DNA of 44,332 nt. Source: a virus. Numbering within the stretch: position 1 is the stretch's first letter; each line of letters begins with the position of its first letter. Positions 37,235 to 43,955 of this stretch are shown here, piece by piece. The translations under genes were made by a program, and so were the position numbers. Location of the stretch: IMG/VR virus record IMGVR_UViG_3300036846_000726, positions 1 through 44,332 of that record; one strand, given 5' to 3'. The notes beneath the pieces were generated by a model. The model made no database searches. It was not told the DNA's origin and was given only the letters and a program-made list of their open reading frames with translations.

Positions 37235-37587
37235 TTATTTGCCTCTCGCCAGGATGTATGGCTGTCATGGCCTCGTGCTGGTTCGGTGGCTGGGGTGTAG
37301 AGGGAGGAGAAGTAGGTCTCGATTTCGCGCTTTACTATGTGAGGAAGCTCGCCAGAAGTAAGGATGCACTCGCAAGTATTTTTGCAATCAGTGCAACCTG
37401 CACAAGCCGCTTCCGCTTCATTACGGATGAAGTCGGCAATCGCATCACACTCAGTGTGACCATAGCCATATAAGCCGCAGTCTGCTTCGGCATCTCGGTA
37501 CGCGCAAAAGGCATAACGAAGGCCTCCGACGTAGTAAGGAGGGATTGGACCAGCTTCCTCAGGGAATACTTGGATAGGATCAGGCAT
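37231..37587 (-). CDS. Hypothetical Cys-rich protein
   Basis: A 118-residue protein from MPDPIQVFPEE (AAAGGACGCCCTCC upstream). Cys residues cluster in ECDAIADFIRNEAEAACAGCTDCKNTCECIL, which could bind metal. The N-terminus is Pro-rich and includes YYVGGLRYAFCAYRDAEAD. It is the first gene after a strong promoter (37651-37679). Function unknown. Confidence 0.6.
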   Translation of the reverse strand: MPDPIQVFPEEAGPIPPYYVGGLRYAFCAYRDAEADCGLYGYGHTECDAIADFIRNEAEAACAGCTDCKNTCECILTSGELPHIVKREIETYFSSLYTPATEPARGHDSHTSWREANK

Positions 37588-37650
37588 GGAGGGCGTCCTT
37601 TGCAAGTGTTGGGGTTGAAGGAGTTGGTTTCTTCTTATTAACTAGGAAGC

Positions 37651-37679
37651 ATTGTAACACAAACCCATTGAAATGTCAA
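37651..37679 (-). promoter_or_regulatory. Sigma70-type promoter
   Basis: The minus strand reads TTGACA (37679-37674), a 17-nt spacer, TACAAT (37656-37651). The spacer shares GGGTTTGTG with the promoter at 40879-40907. It drives the unit that contains the Tas-like gene and arrays C and D unless interrupted. Confidence 0.8.
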
Positions 37680-37706
37680 TAGATAAGATGCATTACTGTG
37701 AAAATA

Positions 37707-37726
37707 CCGGGGCAGCTACGCCCCGG
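37707..37726 (-). terminator. Terminator-like hairpin
   Basis: Perfect 7-bp GC stem CCGGGGC-loop-GCCCCGG, followed on the minus strand by TATTTT. It lies between the 37737 gene's stop and the promoter at 37651, marking a unit boundary. Confidence 0.7.
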
Positions 37727-37736
37727 CTTTGAATGA

Positions 37737-37940
37737 TTAGGCTTCTGCTTCGTTGCATTCGAGGAATTCAAACTCTACTTCCTCTAGCTGCCATTCTATG
37801 GAGCCGAGCTGGGAGACCTTATCTGGGTCCTGGACTAGGGTCATAACTTTTTCTTCTGCAGTCTCCTCATTGGCAGCCTCGATGGTGATGTCGGTAGACT
37901 CGGTGGTGGTACGGGAGACAGCGACTGTGAAGCTAGGCAT
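37737..37940 (-). CDS. Hypothetical small protein
   Basis: A 67-residue acidic protein: a beta strand (MPSFTVAVSRTTTESTDITIEA), a helix (NEETAEEKVMTLV), then SIEWQLEEVEFEFLE. This layout is common in small phage proteins of unknown role. AGGAAAGGAGTAGCT precedes the ATG; a terminator follows its stop. Confidence 0.6.
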   Translation of the reverse strand: MPSFTVAVSRTTTESTDITIEAANEETAEEKVMTLVQDPDKVSQLGSIEWQLEEVEFEFLECNEAEA

Positions 37941-37942
37941 AG

Positions 37943-38191
37943 CTACTCCTTTCCTAGATATTCGTAGATGTGGACAATGCGGCCTTGCCCATCGATTAGC
38001 TGACCTTCAGGGTTGATGGTATTGACGACTGACCAACCAAGGATGTAAGAATGGAAGACAACACCAAGGCCATTCGCTTCCATGACTCGGACAGTTAGGT
38101 AATCTTTATGCCCTGGTGCCTTGACTACAACGATTGTATCCTCCTTCAAGTGGGCGTAATCAAATAGCTCCTGGCCTATTTCAGGGTGCAT
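37943..38191 (-). CDS. Hypothetical small protein
   Basis: An 82-residue protein rich in beta strands (TIVVVKAPGHKDYLTVRVMEANGLGVVFHSYILG...GRIVHIYEYLGKE). CAAGGAGGCCCTCG precedes ATG 38191. It is two bases upstream of the next gene in the unit. No family recognised. Confidence 0.6.
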   Translation of the reverse strand: MHPEIGQELFDYAHLKEDTIVVVKAPGHKDYLTVRVMEANGLGVVFHSYILGWSVVNTINPEGQLIDGQGRIVHIYEYLGKE

Positions 38192-38233
38192 CGAGGGCCT
38201 CCTTGTTGGAAGTAGACGGAGCGATAGCGACGG

Positions 38234-38494
38234 CTACCGGGTGGTGCAATTCATGTAGGCGCCCACACCGGCGCAGTTAGTATAGGTGGGAGTATGTGAT
38301 TGGTACTGCGGGATTTGTAGGGGTTGCACTGGCTGCGGGATGAAGGGCGATACTGTTGAAGGCATTGGGATATAGGGAGGAATGGAAGGGATAGGCGCTG
38401 GCGCTTGGATGGGAGGTGGCTGTATCACCACATACTGAGCATGTGCGGGAAGAGGGGCGATGATGATAGCGAAGGTTAGGATGTACTTATTCAT
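38234..38494 (-). CDS. Secreted/periplasmic Pro-rich small protein
   Basis: An 86-residue protein from ATG 38494 (AAGGAGTCACGCC upstream). MNKYILTFAIIIAPLPAHAQ is a Sec signal peptide with A-H-A cleavage. The mature part is Pro-rich (QPPPIQAPAPIPSIPPYIPM) and ends TNCAGVGAYMNCTTR, a two-Cys tail frequent in small exported proteins. It could act in the periplasm, for example in lysis or superinfection exclusion; this is inference. Confidence 0.65.
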   Translation of the reverse strand: MNKYILTFAIIIAPLPAHAQYVVIQPPPIQAPAPIPSIPPYIPMPSTVSPFIPQPVQPLQIPQYQSHTPTYTNCAGVGAYMNCTTR

Positions 38495-38505
38495 GGCGTG
38501 ACTCC

Positions 38506-38763
38506 TTAGAGGGTTGATGAGCGGGAAGGGTGTTTGAGGCCGCCGGTGATGACATGATCCGCTCGGCGGTTGAAGCGGATCATGACGGACTCGGAGCGAA
38601 GGAAGTCCTGGCAGGAGCAATATGCTCCGTCCCAAGGGGAGGATATGTCCATGATCTTGAAATCCTTGCCGGACTTCCATGCGGTCAAGGCTTCATGAGA
38701 AGTGCGGTAATCCGCGCCGTATGCAGGGACTACATGTAGTGGGATGGATGATAGATTAGGCAT
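38506..38763 (-). CDS. Hypothetical protein of a widespread phage family
   Basis: An 85-residue protein from MPNLSSIPLHVVPAYGADYR (GAAGGGAGCAGAGA upstream of ATG 38763). The pattern PLHV.PAYG.DY.......W..GKDF.I.D.S......Y......R....V.IR.N is seen in many small phage proteins without known function. Confidence 0.65.
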   Translation of the reverse strand: MPNLSSIPLHVVPAYGADYRTSHEALTAWKSGKDFKIMDISSPWDGAYCSCQDFLRSESVMIRFNRRADHVITGGLKHPSRSSTL

Positions 38764-38809
38764 TCTCTGCTCCCTTCGGGTTGATATGTAAGGCTGACCA
38801 ATGGGAAGC

Positions 38810-39031
38810 CTACTTCCAATAGAAGGTAGAACGGGCGCTAGGAATGAGGCGAGAATCGACCATATCATTCCAGACGGTGATGACATCGGAGCGAGGGAAG
38901 GCTTCGGACTCAGAAAGGATGCGGTCGTAGACGGCTTGGCCTGCGCGCCAGACGGAGTTATCATCGCTGTAAGCGAAGGTGAGATCGTGATGCCGTACTA
39001 GGTCGCACCATTCGGCGAAGGTCATAGGCAT
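38810..39031 (-). CDS. Hypothetical small protein
   Basis: A 73-residue protein from MPMTFAEWCDLVRHHDLTFAYSDDNSVWRAGQAVYDRI, with TTGGAGTCTATC before the ATG. Helical. The leader AACCCTTGTTTGGAG is nearly repeated upstream of the 39135 gene, suggesting duplicated intergenic signals. Confidence 0.6.
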   Translation of the reverse strand: MPMTFAEWCDLVRHHDLTFAYSDDNSVWRAGQAVYDRILSESEAFPRSDVITVWNDMVDSRLIPSARSTFYWK

Positions 39032-39134
39032 GATAGACTCCAAACAAGGGTTGAATGATGTGAGGGCGAAAGCCCTCACTCCAAAAGCCCGCTGGGATCA
39101 TCCATGCGGGCTGATGAGCGACTAAGGTCTCGGA

Positions 39135-39389
39135 TTAATACAGGCGAGGCAAGGTGTACTTATCAAGGTTTGCGGCCTCTTCGATGGCTTCCACGCACTC
39201 TTCATGTGCAAGGAAGCCTTGGCAGCGCTGCATGTCGAGGGAATGGATCATGTCGGCCATCTCTATCATGCGTCGAGGGGCGTATTCGAAGGCATTGGGG
39301 TTGACCTTTGCATAATAGCGGAGGGCGGTTACGACCCAGTGAGCGTCTGAACCTTGGACTGTGATTGTCATCTTGTCTGCTGAAAGCAT
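39135..39389 (-). CDS. Hypothetical small protein
   Basis: An 84-residue protein from MLSADKMTITVQGSDAHWVVTALRYYAKVNP with TTGGAGCCCATATC before the ATG. Beta strand followed by helices (YAPRRMIEMADMIHSLDMQR). No family recognised. Confidence 0.6.
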   Translation of the reverse strand: MLSADKMTITVQGSDAHWVVTALRYYAKVNPNAFEYAPRRMIEMADMIHSLDMQRCQGFLAHEECVEAIEEAANLDKYTLPRLY

Positions 39390-39414
39390 GATATGGGCTC
39401 CAAACTAGGGTTGA

Positions 39415-39651
39415 TTAGGAAGGGAGGAGGCATTGCTGCTTTAGGCTTTGGCACCATTCGAAGATGAGGCTTTCTGATGCTCCCTCCTTTCGTAAGGCAA
39501 GTTTCATTGCAGCGCGTTGGTTGTAGAAGCGGTGATAGGAGTGGTTATGCATGTTCTTGGCTGAGGCTGCCTGGTAGGATTCAAGGGCTAGATCGAAATG
39601 AAGCCATGCGGGAGTGCCGGGGCCGATTGGATCAAGAAAGCGAGTCCACAT
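39415..39651 (-). CDS. Hypothetical small protein
   Basis: A 78-residue basic, helical protein from MWTRFLDPIGPGTPAWLHFDLALESYQAAS (AAAGGATAAGCCTA upstream of ATG 39651). An open frame upstream overlaps the next gene and was not used. Function unknown. Confidence 0.55.
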   Translation of the reverse strand: MWTRFLDPIGPGTPAWLHFDLALESYQAASAKNMHNHSYHRFYNQRAAMKLALRKEGASESLIFEWCQSLKQQCLLPS

Positions 39652-39656
39652 TAGGC

Positions 39657-39923
39657 TTATCCTTTGTCTGAGCGAGTCGAAGACTCGCGAAGGGCGGCCA
39701 GGATTTGGCCTTCGCGGTAGATGTTCTCGCGCTCGCGCTCCCAAAGCTTCTTGACTAGGAGGCGATGCTCTTTCCAGTCTTCCCAATTGCCGTTTGCGTC
39801 CTCGGCGATTGCGGCATTGGAGGATCGGCGAAGGCGTTCGACTAGGCGAATGGTGGTGTTAATCATCCGTTCGACTGAACCGATGCGGATTAGGGCCTTC
39901 TCGCGTTCGGTTAGTTCAAACAT
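39657..39923 (-). CDS. Hypothetical helical protein
   Basis: An 88-residue protein: MFELTEREKALIRIGSVERMINTTIRLVERLRRSS followed by WEDWKEHRLLVKKLWERERENIYREG. It is almost wholly helical and charged, possibly a coiled coil. GGAGGCATTGGG precedes the ATG; overlaps the upstream gene by 13 bases. Confidence 0.6.
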   Translation of the reverse strand: MFELTEREKALIRIGSVERMINTTIRLVERLRRSSNAAIAEDANGNWEDWKEHRLLVKKLWERERENIYREGQILAALRESSTRSDKG

Positions 39924-40138
39924 CCCAATGCCTCCTTCCAGCGCTCGAAATGCATGGTTGCCTCTTTGTATTTGTCTGTCCAGCTGAGGACAAAGTGCTG
40001 GGATACGTAGTCGCCGTTGCGAGTTTCAAATCCTACTGCGTACTGTGTGGGGTAGGATGAGATGTTACCATGCTTGCCTGGGTATATGAATAACTTGAGT
40101 TTTGTGGTAGGCGGGATGTCTGTGGATTTCTCTTTCAT
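39911..40138 (-). CDS. Hypothetical small protein
   Basis: A 75-residue protein (KLKLFIYPGKHGNISSYPTQYAVGFETRNGDYVSQHFVLSWTDKYKEATMHFERW) with beta strands then a helix. Its ATG directly follows the stop of the 40139 gene. No family recognised. Confidence 0.6.
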   Translation of the reverse strand: MKEKSTDIPPTTKLKLFIYPGKHGNISSYPTQYAVGFETRNGDYVSQHFVLSWTDKYKEATMHFERWKEALGCLN

Positions 40139-40636
40139 TTATGCCTCCGAGGTGAAGAAGTCTTCGTCGAAGTCCATGACCAAAGTCTCGGTAACGGGCT
40201 TCTTGCTTTTGACCGAGGCGCCCTTGGGGATTTTGCGGACGGTGACTGATCCGTCTCCCATAGTGAAAGGACGCGAAGCGGCCTTCCGCTGTTCGCGAAG
40301 AATGGCGCGGGCTCGCTTATGGGCGCGTTCATCGGTGGATAGGCCCATTGTATGGGCTAAGCACCATACGCAGGTATCAGGAGTTAGCTTGCCAATGCTT
40401 ATCTCGCCTGTGGAAGAAATGCGTTCGAGGTGTTGCTCCCAATGCTGCACTTGTGCATTGGTTGGCTTGCCATCGGTGCCAATTGTGTCTGCACGGTTAT
40501 GCAATTGGGCGGCGAGGGCACGGCGGACAGTTTCGAAGTCTGAGACGGGGGTCTGGATGCGGCCGCCTTGGTAGGGGCGTTCCATGCACAAGGAGCCGTC
40601 GGGAAGCATGGTGATGGTCACTTGGACTACGCGCAT
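40139..40636 (-). CDS. Hypothetical protein with SSB-tip-like C-terminus
   Basis: A 165-residue protein: N-terminal strand (MRVVQVTITMLPDGSLCM), a helical middle (ETVRRALAAQLHNRAD, RAHKRARAILREQRKAA), a CVWCLAH segment and a basic linker (KSKKPVTE). It then ends TLVMDFDEDFFTSEA. The tail matches those at 25948, 28323 and 41709. Function unknown; it may bind a shared partner through the tail. Confidence 0.65.
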   Translation of the reverse strand: MRVVQVTITMLPDGSLCMERPYQGGRIQTPVSDFETVRRALAAQLHNRADTIGTDGKPTNAQVQHWEQHLERISSTGEISIGKLTPDTCVWCLAHTMGLSTDERAHKRARAILREQRKAASRPFTMGDGSVTVRKIPKGASVKSKKPVTETLVMDFDEDFFTSEA

Positions 40637-40645
40637 GGGAGGCTC

Positions 40646-40828
40646 CTAGCCAAGGATTTTGATGAAGGCAATGCCTGCTGCAAAGAAGGCTGCGCCAGAA
40701 GTCATGCCAGCGATGACTAATGCCCAGGGTGCGAGGCGGATTTCTTGACGCTTGCGGTCATGGTCGGCTAGCATGGCGTCGATATGTGCGATCTTCTCGC
40801 GAATATCAAGGGTTTCCGACTCGGACAT
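40646..40828 (-). CDS. Small membrane protein
   Basis: A 60-residue protein from MSESETLDIREKIAHIDAML (GGAGTGCCTCCT upstream). A soluble helical half is followed by a hydrophobic C-terminus (APWALVIAGMTSGAAFFAAGIAFIKILG). This layout is common in small phage inner-membrane proteins; holin-like activity is possible. It is first after the promoter at 40879-40907. Confidence 0.6.
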   Translation of the reverse strand: MSESETLDIREKIAHIDAMLADHDRKRQEIRLAPWALVIAGMTSGAAFFAAGIAFIKILG

Positions 40829-40878
40829 AGGAGGCACTCCGTGTGGGTTTGCAGTAGGCTTGTTATTGATTATGGTGT

Positions 40879-40907
40879 ATTGTGGCACAAACCCACCGGA
40901 ATGTCAA
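40879..40907 (-). promoter_or_regulatory. Sigma70-type promoter
   Basis: The minus strand reads TTGACA (40907-40902), 17-nt spacer, CACAAT (40884-40879). The spacer contains GGGTTTGTG as in the 37651-37679 promoter. Confidence 0.7.
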
Positions 40908-40992
40908 ACAGTGAATGGGGGGAGGAGAACATGGCAGGTATGGCAGTAATGCATGGCTTTGGAGGCTGAGCGAAGCGAAGGTGATGCATGGC

Positions 40993-41703
40993 TTATATGA
41001 CTGTACCTGAGGGTGGAGGCTTGGTAGGATCGAAGTCTGGATCGCCGGGGTCAATATCGCCTGCGGGGTCGAGAGGAGGAGGAATATAGGATTGGATCTT
41101 AGGTGGTGGAGTTAGATCAGGGTGCAATTCGTTTGAGTAGTCGGTTGGGGTGAATGGCTGCGAGGGTGGGGTTTGAAATTCATAAGGTGTGGGTGTTGCG
41201 TGGGCTTTGTTGTACTCTTCGATCTCTCGAGCTAATTCTTCATCGGTTTGGGTGGGGATAGAGGTGGAGAGGGGAGGAGATGACGCCGCATTTATGGGTG
41301 GGATAACCACTGAGGTTTCGTAGACTGAATGAGGGTGGGAGGTGCGGCGCTGGCGATCGGGGGTTTTGCGGTCTCGAGCAGCACGGAGGTTGGCAGCATT
41401 GCGTGCATTGATGTTGGCGTGGCGGCTGAAATGGTTTTGCTCTATGGAGACAACGTGAATGACCTTAGCAAAGGTGGATGCCATGTACTCGAACTCGGGA
41501 GCAAATGCAGGATTTGGAGGGAAGAGTTGTTCGTTGTCGGATATGAGATTGATTAGCTCGAGATAGGCTTGAGTGTGGGACATGGTGCCTTGGGAGATGT
41601 AGAGGGATTGAGAGCGGACAGCGGCTCGGATGGTATTGAGAGCTTTGAGGGATAGGATTGCTGCGATGTTTTGAGTGATGAGGCGGGACTGGTTGATAGG
41701 CAT
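40993..41703 (-). CDS. Hypothetical Pro-rich protein
   Basis: A 236-residue protein. The first 120 residues are helical (QAYLELINLISDNEQLF, MASTFAKVIHVVSIEQNHFSRHANINARNAANLRAARDR). The last 100 are Pro-rich and acidic (PPLDPAGDIDPGDPDFDPTKPPP), probably disordered. A later ATG (MSHTQAYLEL, about residue 41) is an alternative start. One copy of the palindromic motif lies inside its coding region. Confidence 0.55.
   Translation of the reverse strand: MPINQSRLITQNIAAILSLKALNTIRAAVRSQSLYISQGTMSHTQAYLELINLISDNEQLFPPNPAFAPEFEYMASTFAKVIHVVSIEQNHFSRHANINARNAANLRAARDRKTPDRQRRTSHPHSVYETSVVIPPINAASSPPLSTSIPTQTDEELAREIEEYNKAHATPTPYEFQTPPSQPFTPTDYSNELHPDLTPPPKIQSYIPPPLDPAGDIDPGDPDFDPTKPPPSGTVI
41168..41195 (+). 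repeat. Palindromic motif, copy 4 of 4
   Basis: GGGGTTTGAAATTCATAAGGTGTGGGTG resembles the other three copies but has a broken right half-site and lies inside an antisense gene; it may be coincidental. Confidence 0.35.
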
Positions 41704-41708
41704 TGATA

Positions 41709-42221
41709 TTACTCCTCAAAGAAGTCTTCGTCGAAAGAGAGGTCAAATGACATTGGAGGCAACTCTACCTCCTCGAATGGTAAGGAGGGGTGCCATGTTA
41801 GCATTGATGGAGTGAAGTAAAACCATTCGCGCTTAGGGTATTTGCGGTAGGATTTAAAGTGTTCGTGTGCTTCGTGCTCTAAAAGGTGTGATCCTCTAAA
41901 TAGTTTCTCTATTTTTACTTCCATTGGACAGTGAGTTTGGACAACTGCGAACCTTGATGAGATATCTCTACCTGTGCGACCTATTTTCATGAAGTCGTGT
42001 TGATCTAACTGGGCACGGATGAAGTATATGAGAGAGGATGAAGTGCAGCCACAATCTCCTTCACCTGATTTCTCTATATGGCGTAGTTTGATGTTGTTGA
42101 TTGTTTTGAATTCTCTACATACTAAACAATGAACGTAGTATTCGTAGCTTGTAGCTGTTTTGTTGCCGCGACTTTGTAATACCAGAGATCCTACTTGGTA
42201 TCCTGGAGTGTATTTAGTCAT
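41709..42221 (-). CDS. T5orf172/GIY-YIG-related nuclease with SSB-tip-like C-terminus
   Basis: A 170-residue protein. An N-terminal zinc-ribbon-like part (HCLVCREFKTINNIKLRHIEKSGEGDCGC) is followed by a T5orf172 (MUG113) domain: LIYFIRAQLDQHDFMKIGRT, RFAVVQTHCPMEVKIEKLF, LEHEAHEHFKSYR and KREWFYFTP. These domains are GIY-YIG relatives often found in homing-type proteins. It ends FDLSFDEDFFEE, the shared tail. A strong promoter lies 30 bases upstream. Confidence 0.75.
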   Translation of the reverse strand: MTKYTPGYQVGSLVLQSRGNKTATSYEYYVHCLVCREFKTINNIKLRHIEKSGEGDCGCTSSSLIYFIRAQLDQHDFMKIGRTGRDISSRFAVVQTHCPMEVKIEKLFRGSHLLEHEAHEHFKSYRKYPKREWFYFTPSMLTWHPSLPFEEVELPPMSFDLSFDEDFFEE

Positions 42222-42252
42222 TTGTTTGTTACTCCTGTATTTGGGTGATTAT

Positions 42253-42281
42253 ATGATAACATATGTGTGTGTGTTTGTCAA
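42253..42281 (-). promoter_or_regulatory. Sigma70-type promoter
   Basis: The minus strand reads TTGACA (42281-42276), a 17-nt spacer made of AC repeats, TATCAT (42258-42253), 30 bases before ATG 42221. Confidence 0.75.
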
Positions 42282-42710
42282 GATTTCTGTCTACAGATTT
42301 GTGTACTCCATGATTTACTTACAAAAAGCTTGTAATGTGTCTTATAATGTGTCTTACAAAAGCGTTATACAATACCCCGTTCCCATGTGGATTGTAAGGG
42401 GAGTGGTATAGAGAGGAGTAGAGGAGTAGGAGTAGGGGGAGGGAGTAGGGGGGAGTATCTTCTATATATATATATATTAGAAGAATATAAAACCAAACCT
42501 CTTTCCGCCCGAGTAAACAAAATTCTACTGGGACACCTCACTGCACAACATATGGGAATGGGGTATGATATAAGGTCATTGTAAGGCAAATCGTAAGGCA
42601 AATTATAGGGTAAACAATGGGGTTACAATCAAATCAGACTGTACCGGTCGCAGACTGCTGCACTAGACTGCACCCAAGCCTGGAGTATGTTCACGTTTTG
42701 TTCTATTGGA

Positions 42711-42745
42711 GCAGAAAGAAAAGGGGAGGCTTTCGCCTCCCTCCT
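42711..42745 (-). terminator. Rho-independent terminator
   Basis: The minus strand reads GGGAGGC-GAAA-GCCTCCC followed by CTTTTCTTTCT. It follows the stop of the 42752 gene. Confidence 0.75.
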
Positions 42746-42751
42746 CCTAAA

Positions 42752-42910
42752 TCAGGATGCAGCCCGCAAATCCCATGCAGGCTTCCGAATACGGTGTGCA
42801 TCGTCCGATGTGAAGCGTCCAGCCCGCTGCAATTGCGAAGTGAAACCGGCTGACTCGTTCATGAGGTACAAGGTCTCACCGAAGTATGACAGGATGATGT
42901 GATAGAACAT
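42752..42910 (-). CDS. Hypothetical small protein
   Basis: A 52-residue protein from MFYHIILSYFGETLYLMNES (AAAGGTTAGGGCA upstream of ATG 42910): beta strands then RAGRFTSDDAHRIRKPAWD. An in-frame ATG at 42952 lies in a hairpin and was not used. A terminator follows. Function unknown. Confidence 0.5.
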   Translation of the reverse strand: MFYHIILSYFGETLYLMNESAGFTSQLQRAGRFTSDDAHRIRKPAWDLRAAS

Positions 42911-42951
42911 TGCCCTAACCTTTCGACTTGTGTGCGGGGAGATACCCGCCA

Positions 42952-42976
42952 TATACCGCGCGCACGGCGCGGTATA
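42952..42976. terminator. 10-bp perfect hairpin
   Basis: TATACCGCGC-GCACG-GCGCGGTATA. It lies just after the stop of the 42987 gene; no T tract follows, so it may be a Rho-type or processing signal, or a protein-binding palindrome. Confidence 0.5.
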
Positions 42977-42986
42977 AAGCGATTAT

Positions 42987-43145
42987 CTACTCAATTTCGA
43001 TCCACTCGGGCTTGACTAGCGCCCATACTAGATCGTCGAGTTCATCGTCATTGTCGAACTCGGAATCGATCATTCGACCGCGAGGGATGTACTTCGTCCA
43101 ATCGTAGGGATCGGTAGGGTAATTGGTCCTTGCATTTGCGGGCAT
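42987..43145 (-). CDS. Small acidic protein (52 aa)
   Basis: Read from ATG 43145: MPANARTNYPTDPYDWTKYI, then PRGRMIDSEFDNDDELDDLVWALVKPEWIEIE. The frame fills the gap between two hairpins and has the high-GC codon style of the 43206 gene next to it. GGACAAAGCCA upstream is a weak site. Function unknown. Confidence 0.55.
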   Translation of the reverse strand: MPANARTNYPTDPYDWTKYIPRGRMIDSEFDNDDELDDLVWALVKPEWIEIE

Positions 43146-43176
43146 TGGCTTTGTCCAAACAAGAAGGGATGGGAAG

Positions 43177-43200
43177 GGATGGGGGCTTTCGCCCCCACCT
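43177..43200. terminator. GC hairpin with GAAA loop
   Basis: TGGGGGC-TTTC-GCCCCCA (43180-43197); on the minus strand the loop is GAAA. It lies between the 43206 stop and the 43145 start; no T tract. Confidence 0.5.
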
Positions 43201-43205
43201 TAGGG

Positions 43206-43853
43206 TTATTCGGCCGCTTCGTCTTCCCAGAGCGACTCGGCATCGTCTTCCACCGGAGTTGCGGCCGCTTCCGCGAGTCGGGCTTCGCGTTCCGCCCGTT
43301 CCTTTTCCACTTCCGCCGTCGCCTTCGCGCGCACCTTGCCATCGTCCGATGCAATCATTTCGGACACGAGCTGCCCCAGGGTTTTACCTGATTTGGGAAA
43401 GATGACAATCTTTGCAGTGTTCGCGTCGAACACCTTTGGGAAGTCATCCCGGTTTTTCTGCATCGCGATTACCACGAGTCGTTCGTGGAACATCGTTTGC
43501 ATTTTCGCCGTGATCGGGTCAACCGTGACCGCGACTCCAACACCGCGCGATGCACCGAATGTACCATCCAGGATTTTCGCCCGGACTGCCATGCGGTAAT
43601 TGTGCAAGTAATCGACGGTATCGAAATCCGCATTGCCGTCTTTCGACTCCTTGTCCTTCATGCGGATACAAGCCGAAATCGCCTCGTTGTTGTAAAGATG
43701 TGCAAGGAAGCGCGTGAGCCCCTCGTCAACGACTCGCTTTTGGACTTGATCGAAATCAATCGAATAGTCCGACCGCATCACACCCACTGGCAGTTCAGCG
43801 TACTCGCTGGCCGCCTTGCGGTTGCTTTCGCGCCATACGATAATGTTGGGCAT
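43206..43853 (-). CDS. Hypothetical protein
   Basis: A 215-residue protein starting MPNIIVWRESNRKAASEYAELPVG. Residues 30-150 are alpha/beta (FDQVQKRVVDEGLTRFLAHLYNNEAISACIRMKDK, VDPITAKMQTMFHERLVVIAMQKNRDDFP). Then comes KIVIFPKSGKTLGQLVSEMIASDD and a Glu/Ala coiled coil (EVEKERAEREARLAEAA) with an acidic end. AAAGGAAAGCAA precedes the ATG. Base composition (many CG dinucleotides) is higher in GC than in the genes to its left, hinting at a different origin or expression class. Confidence 0.65.
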   Translation of the reverse strand: MPNIIVWRESNRKAASEYAELPVGVMRSDYSIDFDQVQKRVVDEGLTRFLAHLYNNEAISACIRMKDKESKDGNADFDTVDYLHNYRMAVRAKILDGTFGASRGVGVAVTVDPITAKMQTMFHERLVVIAMQKNRDDFPKVFDANTAKIVIFPKSGKTLGQLVSEMIASDDGKVRAKATAEVEKERAEREARLAEAAATPVEDDAESLWEDEAAE

Positions 43854-43865
43854 TTGCTTTCCTTT

Positions 43866-43955
43866 CTACTTGTCGCGCGGGTCAATCCCGTTTGACAAAA
43901 GGATAATCGCTCCGATGGCCGTTGCGGTCCACACATGATTTTGCATGGGTGCCAT
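43866..43955 (-). CDS. Possible small hydrophobic peptide (29 aa)
   Basis: MAPMQNHVWTATAIGAIILLSNGIDPRDK, ending four bases before the AAAGGA ribosome site of the 43206-43853 gene. The central ATAIGAIILLSNG is hydrophobic. No clear ribosome site of its own; may be a leader peptide or chance frame. Confidence 0.3.
   Translation of the reverse strand: MAPMQNHVWTATAIGAIILLSNGIDPRDK

Larger units (their letters stand above)
42222..42751. other. AT-rich non-coding block, possible origin or control region
   Basis: 530 bases with no convincing gene. It contains a promoter (42253-42281), direct repeats TAATGTGTCTTA (about 42331-42356), a purine-rich G tract (about 42399-42456: GGAGTAGAGGAGTAGGAGTAG...), the hairpin TCTTCTA-(TA)n-TAGAAGA (42458-42484), two copies of GTAAGGCAAAT (about 42581-42603) and a terminator at the right end. 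Confidence 0.45.

Noticed and set aside
38506-38964. N-terminal extensions of small minus-strand ORFs (38.5-39.8 kb)
   Set aside because: Internal ATGs have clear ribosome sites and avoid large overlaps with neighbouring genes.
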